Source of the DNA: Myxococcales bacterium
GTDB lineage: Bacteria > Myxococcota_A > UBA9042 > PHBI01 > JAAZYN01
Assembly: GCA_014239625.1 (NCBI GenBank)
Contig: JAAZYN010000118.1
Location: forward strand, 1-8,378
DNA: 8,378 nt
Direction of reading: 5' to 3'
Part shown: piece by piece, positions 1-6,070 of the stretch
How the letters are laid out: each line of letters starts with the position of its first letter
Numbering within the stretch: position 1 is the stretch's first letter
Program-made: the position numbers and the translations under genes
The notes under the pieces: model-generated
Databases searched by the model: none
Seen by the model: the letters and a program-made list of their open reading frames with translations, nothing else
What the model was told of the DNA's origin: nothing

Positions 1-2
1 CC

Positions 3-1112
3 TTGAGCGTTGCCCTCTATGGGCTCTACAGGGCGTACGTGGAGGCCGAGCAGGCGGCTGATCATATGGCCGCCGCCCTGTCGAGCGCGTTCGGTCCCGA
101 CGCCCCAGAGAGCGCCGAACCCTTCGACATGCCGCGCTGGCGCGACATCGTCTCCCCGTTCAGCCCTCATCGCTCGGACGTCGTGACGGTCAAGAACGTC
201 GCCTACCATGCCGAACATGGCCAGCGCGGAATGCTCGATCTCTTCTATGGCGCGGCGTCGGGCTGCTCGCCGCTGCCGGCCCGCGGCGAGCCCGTCGCGC
301 GGCCCGTGTTCATGTACATCCACGGCGGCGCCTGGGCGATCTCGAAGAAAGAGCATCAGGGCCTGCCGCTGCTGAACCTGCTGGCGAGTCGCGGCTGGAT
401 GTGCGTCAGCATCAACTACCGGCTCAGCCCGCGGGCCACCTTCCCCGACCACCTCATCGACGTGAAGCGGGCGCTGGCGTGGACCAAACAGAACATCGCC
501 CGGTTCGGTGGCGACCCCGATTTCATCGTCATCGCCGGCGGCTCCGCCGGGGGGCATCTCGCCGCCCTCGCCGCCCTGACCGCTGATGATCGAGGCTATC
601 AGCCGGGTTTCGAGGAGGTAGACACTGCGGTGCAGGGGTGCGTCCCTCTGTACGGCGTCTTTGACCTGACCGAGCGGCACCGGCATTGGCATCACGGGTG
701 GATGCACCTGTGGATGGAGCGGCTGGTCATCAAGCAGAAGCTCCACGATGCGCCTGCCATCTTCGAGGCTGCGTCGCCCATCGACCACCTCGAGCCGGGG
801 GCTCCTCCGTTCATGGTGGTCCACGGCAGCCAGGACTCGCTGGTGCCGCCCGCCGAGAGCGAAGCGTTCGTCGCCGCGTATCGACGCACCCTGGGCGACG
901 GCGCGGTGCTGGCGATGGTGCAAGGCGCGCAGCATGCCTTCGATGTCTTCACGTCGCGACGCACGCTGCTGGTCAACCAGGCTATCGCGCGCTACGCAGA
1001 GGGGTTGTGGCGTCGCCACGAGCCCCGCCTGCAGTTGGTCAGCGCGCCGCGCTTGAGCCTGGTGCGGTCCGGCGGCGCCGCGCGTCGAGTGCGCCGCGAG
1101 GTGGGCCGGTGA
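3..1112 (+). CDS. Alpha/beta-hydrolase (esterase/lipase-like), 5'-partial
   Basis: Probable serine carboxylesterase of the alpha/beta-hydrolase fold, hormone-sensitive-lipase (family IV) type, hydrolysing ester bonds; the substrate cannot be read from the sequence. Residues are numbered from the TTG at base 3. The oxyanion-hole motif HGGAW is at 107-111, the nucleophile elbow GGSAGG at 179-184 (Ser181), the acid in HGSQDS (Asp278) and the base in AQHAF (His311), all in the order and spacing expected of the family. The stretch between HGGAW and the nucleophile (NYRLSPRATFPDH, then a GGDPDF turn) is also typical. The frame is open to the window edge and begins without a visible ribosome-binding site, so the true start is probably upstream and part of the N-terminus is missing. 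The C-terminus after about residue 336 is Arg-rich and looks unstructured. No signal peptide is visible in what remains. It ends 135 bases before the next gene and shows no link to the Cys-rich genes that follow. The fold assignment is confident; specificity is unknown. Confidence 0.88.
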   Translation: MSVALYGLYRAYVEAEQAADHMAAALSSAFGPDAPESAEPFDMPRWRDIVSPFSPHRSDVVTVKNVAYHAEHGQRGMLDLFYGAASGCSPLPARGEPVARPVFMYIHGGAWAISKKEHQGLPLLNLLASRGWMCVSINYRLSPRATFPDHLIDVKRALAWTKQNIARFGGDPDFIVIAGGSAGGHLAALAALTADDRGYQPGFEEVDTAVQGCVPLYGVFDLTERHRHWHHGWMHLWMERLVIKQKLHDAPAIFEAASPIDHLEPGAPPFMVVHGSQDSLVPPAESEAFVAAYRRTLGDGAVLAMVQGAQHAFDVFTSRRTLLVNQAIARYAEGLWRRHEPRLQLVSAPRLSLVRSGGAARRVRREVGR

Positions 1113-1198
1113 AGGCGGCAGATGTGGCTGGCGAGAGCGACCCGCTCATCGCGCGCGAGGGTGTGGAAGTCGGTTGGCGAGACCGGTAGGGTACGCGT

Positions 1199-1225
1199 CC
1201 CCGTCGCGTCGGCGATGCGGCGGGG
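1199..1225 (+). promoter_or_regulatory. 9-bp hairpin ahead of the lipoprotein gene (5'-UTR element or weak terminator)
   Basis: CCCCGTCGC (1199-1207) can pair with GCGGCGGGG (1217-1225), giving nine pairs with one G-T wobble and a nine-base loop, followed by CTTTA. It lies between the hydrolase stop (1112) and the ribosome-binding site at 1237. It could be a weak intrinsic terminator for the hydrolase gene, though there is no real T-tract, or a leader structure of the lipoprotein gene. The pairing is seen directly; the role is inference, and chance pairing is common in DNA this GC-rich. Confidence 0.35.
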
Positions 1226-1236
1226 CTTTAGATCGA

Positions 1237-1241
1237 GGAGG
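1237..1241 (+). promoter_or_regulatory. Ribosome-binding site GGAGG fixing the start at 1248
   Basis: A perfect GGAGG lies six bases before the ATG at 1248, inside a purine-rich GAGGAGGGAGAG run (1235-1246). This decides the start. The same frame is open further upstream, to an ATG at 1122, but that stretch encodes an Arg/Ser-rich peptide unlike a signal sequence, whereas translation from 1248 begins directly with a lipoprotein-type signal peptide. Confidence 0.8.
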
Positions 1242-1247
1242 GAGAGT

Positions 1248-4200
1248 ATGTCGAGGCGATGGACTCTGGGAGCGCTGCTGGTAATGGTCGGGCCGTGGGC
1301 GTGCTCCAGTGACGGCGAGGGGAACGCGGGCACCGGGATCCAGGGCGACCTGGTGGCCGCCGAGGACCTCCCCGGGATCGACGCCGCGCGCGATGACGGC
1401 CCCGCGCCCGACGTCACGCTCGAGCCCGGGGCGATCGGTTGGCCCTGCGTCGAGAACATCGACTGTAACAGCGGCTACTGCGTCCCCGGCCCGGAGGGCT
1501 ACGTCTGCACCCGGACCTGCGACGAGGAGTGTCCCGACGGCTATCAGTGCAAGGGAGTCGAGGGCGGCAGCTCGGACATCGTCTTTTTGTGCGTCCCCAT
1601 CGTTCAACACAACTGCACGCCATGTCAGGCCGACTTTCAATGCGAAGGGGGGGTCTGTCTGAGCGTCGACGGTGACAGCCGCTGCGCCTCGACGTGCAGC
1701 AGCAACGATGAATGCGACACCGGCTACGTGTGCGCTGGGGATCCCAACCAGGTCAGAGAGGGGAGCTGGTGTCAACCGGAGACCTCGAGCTGCAGCTGCA
1801 ACGCCCAGGTCGATGGCGGACAGCGCTCGTGTCAGTGGGCCAACGCGATGGGGACCTGCGTCGGCGTCGAGGTGTGTGACCCGACCAAGGGCTGGGGGGA
1901 TTGCACCGCCACGGAGCCTTCGCCCGAGCTGTGCGACGGGGTCGACAACGACTGCAACGGGTTGTGGGACGACGGGCTGACCGACGGCGGGGCTTGCGCC
2001 AACGAGACACCGGGGGTGGGGACCTGCGACGGCACGCAGGTCTGCCTGGGCTCCCAGGGTTGGGTGTGCAACGCGCCGACGCCGGCAGCCGAGGCGTGCG
2101 ATTACAAGGACAACGACTGTGACGCGGAGATCGACGAGGACTTCAAATCGCCCGAAGGGCTGTACGTGCATTTTCAGCACTGCGGTGAGTGTGGACTGAG
2201 CTGCGCGGTGGGCTTCCCGAACTCGGCGGCCACCGAATGCGTCGTCGTGGGCGGCCAGCCGTCCTGCCGAATCATCGATTGCCTGCCGGGCTTCGAGAAG
2301 ATCAACGACGTTCAGTGTGTCGACACCGGGGCCTCGCTGTGCCAATCGTGCAGCAGCGCGGGCGACTGTTTCAGCGACACCCCGTGTCTGCAGTTGGGTG
2401 ACGGCCAGTGGTGTGGCAAGAACTGCGCTTCGGGGGCTGATTGTCCGGCCGGGTTCTCCTGCGCGTCGGTGTCCGAGTCCGCGACCACCCAGTGTGTCCC
2501 CGACTCCAACGCCTGCAGCTGCAGCGCCGCCAATCTGGGCGTCGCCAAGGGCTGCTCGGAGACCTACACGCCCAGCGACGGGACCCTGCCGAGCACCACC
2601 TGCATCGGTCAGGACGTGTGCGAGGCGGGCGGCTGGAGCGGCTGCCAGATGCCGGATGAGGAGTGTGACAGCGTCGACAACGACTGCGATGGCCAGATCG
2701 ACGAGGACTTCAAGGACTCCAGCGGCGACTACTCGAGCCTCGACCACTGCGGCGCCTGCGGGATCAGCTGCTTCGCGTTCGTCCCGCCCAACGCGGCGCC
2801 CACCTGTGACGGCGCCGGCGCCGGCGCCGCCCAGTGCGGCTACAGCTGCACCGGCGACTACGTGGACGTGGACGGGCTCAGCGACAACGGCTGCGAGTGC
2901 CTCCCGGTGAGCGGTCCCGACTTCCCCGACAGCTTGGGGACCGACAGCAACTGCGATGGGGTGGACGGAGAGCTGGATAACGCCATCTTCGTCAGCAAGG
3001 CCGGCGATGACAGCAATGACGGCAGCCTGGAGGCGCCGATGAAGACCATCCAGGCGGCTATCGCGCGGGCCGACAGCCAGAACAAGCGCGACGTCCTGGT
3101 GGCTACGGGCGCCTACCAGGAGTCCGTCCAGATGGAGAATGGGATCAGCGTCTACGGCGGCTACAGCGCCACCTTCGACGTCCGCGACGCCACCGCCTAC
3201 GAGGCGGTCATCATCGGGCAACCCTTTACCGTCGCCAAGCCCGGCGCGGTCAACATCGACAACGTGGGGTCGCAGGCGACGACCTTCGACGGGTTCACCA
3301 TCTTCGGCGCCGACAACCCCGACCCCAGCGGCAGCAGCTATGGGATCTTCATCTACAGCCCGGGGAGCAGCCTGACCGTGAGTCATAACGTGGTCTACGC
3401 GGGGGATGGCGGCAACGGGAGCTCGGGTGAGCCGGGCGACGGCGGCTCCGGGGGGGCTGACGGCTCGCCAGGGCTCGACGGAAAGAACGCGGATGGCCTG
3501 TGCGACGAGGGCGACCACGGTCTCGGCGGCGCAGGCGCTCCGAGCTCGTTCGCGCCGCAGGTCGGCGGCGCCGGCGGCGCGCGGGTCTGTCCGCAGCTGG
3601 TGCTCTTCAACCAGAACGTGAACACCTTTGACCAGACCACCGATCCCGAGGGTGACGATGAGCTCCAGCACGGGCAGCCTGCGCCGGCGGGAGCGGCAGG
3701 CGGTCAGGGCGGCTGGCACAGTCAGGTCGGGCCATCCGGCTGTGGCATCTGTTCGTCCTACGACGGCGCTCATTTCGGCGCGGGGCAAAACGGTGAAGAT
3801 GGCGCCGGTGGTTCCAACGGGTCTGCAGGCTCGAGCTGCGGCTCGAGCCTGGGCAGCGTGTCCGCTGGCCTCTGGGTTCCACCGGTGGCTGGCGCCGGCG
3901 TGGGTGGTGGCGCCGGTGGTGGCGGTGGTGGCGGCGGTGGCGGCGGCGGGACCGACAAGTGGTATCCGGAGTGCACGAGCAACAACGAGTCCGTCGGCGG
4001 CAGCGGCGGCGGCGGCGGCGCCGGCGGTTCGGGGGGTACTGGCGGAGAGCCCGGCACTGCGGGTGGAGGGAGCTTCGGCGTCTTCATCGTCTCCGGGAGC
4101 GCGCCCGCGTTCTTTGGTAACACGATCTATCGCGGCCGTGGCGGAGATGGCGGCGGTGGCGGCGCGGCTGGCATTGGCGGCACGGGCGGGTTGGGCGGCA

Positions 4201-4484
4201 CGCGCGGTGCGGCCCACGCCCCGGGTGAGGCCGTCGAATGGGCCGCTACCTGCTCCGAGGCGGGCGGCGATGGTGGCGAAGGCGGCGCCGGTGGTCACGG
4301 CGGCGGTGGCGCCGGCGGCTGCGGTGGAAACGCCTACGGCCTTTACCTGCACAACGTGAGCGGCAGCTTCTCGAACAACAGCTTCCCCCCCAGTGGCGTT
4401 GGCGGCGCCGGCGGTCTTGGAGGCGCGAGCTACGGCATCAGCGGCCCGGCGGGAGCGAGCGGGACATCCGCGGCCAACAACTGA
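1248..4484 (+). CDS. Large Cys-rich surface lipoprotein with MopE-like motifs, beta-helix and glycine-rich tail
   Basis: Predicted exported lipoprotein of 1078 residues. Residues 1-18 form a signal peptide (RR, then LGALLVMVG) ending at Cys19; the lipobox GPWAC is imperfect (Pro at -3), so lipidation is likely but not certain. Residues 67-570 hold about 65 cysteines. Within them are three Asp/Cys motifs of the MopE copper-binding type (Pfam 'putative metal-binding motif'): 229-242 (CDGVDNDCNGLWDD), 284-299 (CDYKDNDCDAEIDEDF) and 473-488 (CDSVDNDCDGQIDEDF), plus a degenerate copy at 569-577. Residues 579-648 (FVSKAGDDSNDGS, then P-KTIQAAIA) match the start of a DUF1565-type right-handed beta-helix. 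From about 718 the chain is glycine-rich, with beta-helix-like rungs at 698-717, 943-961 and 1030-1046. No catalytic motif was seen. The likely role is a cell-surface structural, adhesive or metal-binding protein. Family membership is clear; metal binding is inferred from the motif. The next lipoprotein gene starts 116 bases downstream. Confidence 0.88.
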   Translation: MSRRWTLGALLVMVGPWACSSDGEGNAGTGIQGDLVAAEDLPGIDAARDDGPAPDVTLEPGAIGWPCVENIDCNSGYCVPGPEGYVCTRTCDEECPDGYQCKGVEGGSSDIVFLCVPIVQHNCTPCQADFQCEGGVCLSVDGDSRCASTCSSNDECDTGYVCAGDPNQVREGSWCQPETSSCSCNAQVDGGQRSCQWANAMGTCVGVEVCDPTKGWGDCTATEPSPELCDGVDNDCNGLWDDGLTDGGACANETPGVGTCDGTQVCLGSQGWVCNAPTPAAEACDYKDNDCDAEIDEDFKSPEGLYVHFQHCGECGLSCAVGFPNSAATECVVVGGQPSCRIIDCLPGFEKINDVQCVDTGASLCQSCSSAGDCFSDTPCLQLGDGQWCGKNCASGADCPAGFSCASVSESATTQCVPDSNACSCSAANLGVAKGCSETYTPSDGTLPSTTCIGQDVCEAGGWSGCQMPDEECDSVDNDCDGQIDEDFKDSSGDYSSLDHCGACGISCFAFVPPNAAPTCDGAGAGAAQCGYSCTGDYVDVDGLSDNGCECLPVSGPDFPDSLGTDSNCDGVDGELDNAIFVSKAGDDSNDGSLEAPMKTIQAAIARADSQNKRDVLVATGAYQESVQMENGISVYGGYSATFDVRDATAYEAVIIGQPFTVAKPGAVNIDNVGSQATTFDGFTIFGADNPDPSGSSYGIFIYSPGSSLTVSHNVVYAGDGGNGSSGEPGDGGSGGADGSPGLDGKNADGLCDEGDHGLGGAGAPSSFAPQVGGAGGARVCPQLVLFNQNVNTFDQTTDPEGDDELQHGQPAPAGAAGGQGGWHSQVGPSGCGICSSYDGAHFGAGQNGEDGAGGSNGSAGSSCGSSLGSVSAGLWVPPVAGAGVGGGAGGGGGGGGGGGGTDKWYPECTSNNESVGGSGGGGGAGGSGGTGGEPGTAGGGSFGVFIVSGSAPAFFGNTIYRGRGGDGGGGGAAGIGGTGGLGGTRGAAHAPGEAVEWAATCSEAGGDGGEGGAGGHGGGGAGGCGGNAYGLYLHNVSGSFSNNSFPPSGVGGAGGLGGASYGISGPAGASGTSAANN
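1614..2903 (+). repeat. Diverged tandem duplication of a Cys-rich MopE module inside the lipoprotein gene
   Basis: Two protein-level copies lie head to tail. Unit A is residues 123-358 (1614-2321) and unit B is 365-552 (2340-2903). Both run in the same order: a Cys-pair module opening CTPCQ or CQSC, an SCSCNA or ACSCSA element, a module ending GWGDC or GWSGC, a MopE-type CDxxDNDC motif, the DEDFK stretch, and HCGECGLSC or HCGACGISC. Unit A has one additional MopE motif with its preceding module (about residues 243-283), so it is about 48 residues longer. The copies are well diverged in DNA, so this is an old duplication rather than a recent one. Confidence 0.7.
3888..3950 (+). repeat. GGN triplet run encoding polyglycine
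   Basis: Encodes residues 881-901 of the large lipoprotein, almost all glycine, including an uninterrupted stretch of Gly codons ending at 3950 written with GGT, GGC and a final GGG. Similar shorter GGN runs occur at about 4006-4029 and 4267-4323. Mixed synonymous codons argue for selection on the protein rather than pure triplet expansion. Such tracts are prone to slippage and to misassembly. Confidence 0.8.
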
Positions 4485-4532
4485 CAGGGGCGAGGGGGCA
4501 GCTCCGGCGCCCGTGGCTCCGGATCCACTCAG

Positions 4533-4556
4533 GCGTTACAGTGCTCTTCACTGCGC
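4533..4556 (+). other. Imperfect inverted repeat in the gap between the two lipoprotein genes
   Basis: CAGTG (4539-4543) and CACTG (4549-4553) are perfect inverted copies around a five-base loop. An outer GCG/CGC pair (4533-4535 with 4554-4556) extends the stem past a three-base bulge. There is no T-tract. It lies in the 116-base gap 4485-4600, where I see no gene and no convincing promoter. It may be an operator or an mRNA hairpin, or chance. Confidence 0.2.
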
Positions 4557-4587
4557 AGTCAATCCGTGGGGTGGTCATGACGACAAC

Positions 4588-4593
4588 AGGGAG
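4588..4593 (+). promoter_or_regulatory. Ribosome-binding site AGGGAG favouring the start at 4601
   Basis: AGGGAG lies seven bases before the ATG at 4601. The in-frame ATG at 4577 has only a weak G-rich stretch before it, so 4601 is preferred. Starting there gives a compact lipoprotein signal (Cys16). The earlier start would add eight residues, MTTTGSIG, and leave the signal essentially unchanged. Confidence 0.55.
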
Positions 4594-4600
4594 CATAGGC

Positions 4601-6031
4601 ATGTTTAGTGGGCTTCGGCTCGCCTTGCTGCTCTCGGTCTCGGGGTGTATCACCTTGGAGCGTGGAGAGCCTCTGGAGGCGATGAGCGACGCCTCGGACG
4701 CGGCGTCGCAGGTGGATCTTGGCGAGGTCAACGGGGGCGCCGACGTTGACGCCGACGTGGCAGGGGACGCGCCTCGAGCCTGTCCGGCATGTCCGGTTAG
4801 CGATGGCTGCAGTGATTGGGTGTGCGACCCCTCCTCGGGGCAGTGCCAGATGACCAACGTGCAGCCCGACGGGACCCCCTGCGGGGCGACCGTGGTTGGC
4901 GGATGCGGGCGGTCATCGGGCCAGAGCTCCTGTCAGGCTGGCGTTTGCCCTCCGGGCCGCGGCGGGGCTCCTCTCCCCGTGGAGTGTTCCCAGGACCTCG
5001 ACTGCGACGCGGCCAGCGCGTGCCAGCAGGCCCGCTGTAACGCCGCCTGCTCCTGCGACTACCTGCCGATCGAGGGCGAAGGCTGCTGCGACCCTGACGG
5101 TGCCTGCGCGGAGTGCTTCAGCTGCGCGGCCAACAGCAACACGTGCGTGCCCATCCCCGACTGCGTCGGCTGGTGTGACGTCGACAGCGACTGCGATGAC
5201 GAAGACCCGTGCACCAACGATCAGTGCGACCCCAGTACGGGGGAGTGCACCCACTTTCCGGGCCCCTGTCCGGGCCCCTTCGAGTGCAAGAGCGCCGGCG
5301 TGGTCACCGCGGCGGTTGCCGCTGCCGCCGCGCCCGGGCCGGCCAAAGTGCGCGGGCTGGCGGCGCAGGGCCTGATGAACGCCGACTGCGCGCCGATCGA
5401 TTGCCCCGCCGAGGAGCAGGTCGGGTGCACGTCGCCGATCCATCTCGCCAGCCAGGGGGTGGAGCTGGGCACCCTGTTGGCCCAAGCCGGCCCCGATCCG
5501 TGGAGCTGCGACAAGAGTTGCGGCCCGACCGCGTGTGATCCCGTGGTGGCGGGGACCGAGTATTGGATGGGCGGTCACCTCATGTCCGTCGGCCAGGCGG
5601 GCGTAGACCCTGGCGGCGGGCCTGCGTCCGTCCTGCAGGTCGGTCACTGGTGCATCGCCATCAGCGAGCTGGGCCTCGGCGGATCCTACCAGGGCGTATT
5701 GACGCTGTCCGATGGCGGGACGCAGCTGGTCGAGGAGGTCACGGCGGTGGTCGCCGTAGCCCCTTCGGAACCAGCGACGATCACTGTGACCGGCGCGACC
5801 CTCGAACATACGGTCAGCGGCACCGCAACGCTCGTGCCGGCGCAGGGAGAGGTCTCGGCCACGCTGCAGTTCCAGACCAAGATGATCCCGGTGACCGCCG
5901 TCGCTGGCGCCTCGCTGACGCTGACGAGTGACCAGAACACCCTCAGCGGCGTGTTCTACAGCGTGACGGGGACGCTGTTCGACGGCGGCTCGCTCACGCT
6001 GACGAAGATCGCTGCGCCGCCGTCTCCCTGA
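4601..6031 (+). CDS. Cys-rich lipoprotein with Asp-rich motif and unassigned beta-rich C-terminal domain
   Basis: Predicted exported lipoprotein of 476 residues. The signal peptide is short (GLRLALLLSVSG) and ends at Cys16, with lipobox VSGC. Residues 26-60 are acidic and Asp/Ala-rich, probably a flexible tether. Residues 61-230 carry most of the 37 cysteines, with two versions of a module common in secreted deltaproteobacterial proteins: 70-94 (CSDWVCDPSSGQC, then DGTPC) and 192-216 (CDVDSDCDDEDPC, then TNDQCDPSTGEC). The dense Asp spacing of the second resembles calcium-binding loops, but ion binding is inference. Residues 232-260 form an Ala-rich linker. From about 318 to the end few cysteines occur and the sequence looks beta-rich (alternating Val/Thr/Leu with Gly turns); I do not recognise this domain. 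It follows the larger lipoprotein gene by 116 bases and precedes the Sel1-repeat gene by 39, suggesting co-expression. Its function is unknown; a surface-anchored binding or structural protein is most likely. Confidence 0.85.
   Translation: MFSGLRLALLLSVSGCITLERGEPLEAMSDASDAASQVDLGEVNGGADVDADVAGDAPRACPACPVSDGCSDWVCDPSSGQCQMTNVQPDGTPCGATVVGGCGRSSGQSSCQAGVCPPGRGGAPLPVECSQDLDCDAASACQQARCNAACSCDYLPIEGEGCCDPDGACAECFSCAANSNTCVPIPDCVGWCDVDSDCDDEDPCTNDQCDPSTGECTHFPGPCPGPFECKSAGVVTAAVAAAAAPGPAKVRGLAAQGLMNADCAPIDCPAEEQVGCTSPIHLASQGVELGTLLAQAGPDPWSCDKSCGPTACDPVVAGTEYWMGGHLMSVGQAGVDPGGGPASVLQVGHWCIAISELGLGGSYQGVLTLSDGGTQLVEEVTAVVAVAPSEPATITVTGATLEHTVSGTATLVPAQGEVSATLQFQTKMIPVTAVAGASLTLTSDQNTLSGVFYSVTGTLFDGGSLTLTKIAAPPSP
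5257..5279 (+). repeat. Short tandem direct repeat, TCCGGGCCCCT twice with period 12
   Basis: Identical 11-base units lie at 5257-5267 and 5269-5279, one base apart. They encode the pseudo-palindromic peptide FPGPCPGPF (residues 219-227) directly after the Asp-rich motif. The period of 12 keeps the reading frame, so a copy-number change here would add or remove four residues. It is probably a small local duplication. Confidence 0.6.
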
Positions 6032-6070
6032 CGGGTGGACAGGCGGCGCCGCTCATTATATGGCACAGCT

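Noticed and set aside
1122..1247. N-terminal extension of the large lipoprotein from an ATG at 1122
   Set aside because: The added residues are Arg/Ser-rich, would bury the signal peptide, and have no ribosome-binding site; a perfect GGAGG precedes 1248.
2811..2828. Three copies of GGCGCC as a possible regulatory or simple-sequence repeat
   Set aside because: It is in frame and encodes Gly-Ala three times between two Cys modules; too short and too ordinary for GC-rich coding DNA to claim more.
1146..4352. A 3.2-kb open frame on the minus strand opposite the large lipoprotein gene
   Set aside because: It is in exact codon register with the + strand gene, so it stays open simply because that gene uses no TTA, CTA or TCA codons, as expected in GC-rich DNA. 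Its translation is an Ala/Arg/Val-rich composition without domains, while the + strand encodes clear motifs.
3402..4475. Collagen-like or mycobacterial PE_PGRS protein
   Set aside because: Glycine is not in a steady Gly-x-y triplet and no PE domain is present; beta-helix rung motifs recur between the tracts and the protein begins as a Cys-rich lipoprotein, so only the composition is similar.
4238..4600. N-terminal extension of the second lipoprotein overlapping the end of the first
   Set aside because: It reads the glycine codons of the first gene out of frame as an Arg/Trp-rich peptide. A normal lipoprotein start with a ribosome-binding site lies at 4601.
4913..5809. Minus-strand open frame opposite the second lipoprotein gene
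   Set aside because: No start signal and no recognisable domain; composition is typical of an antisense shadow, and the + strand has the Cys modules and lipobox.
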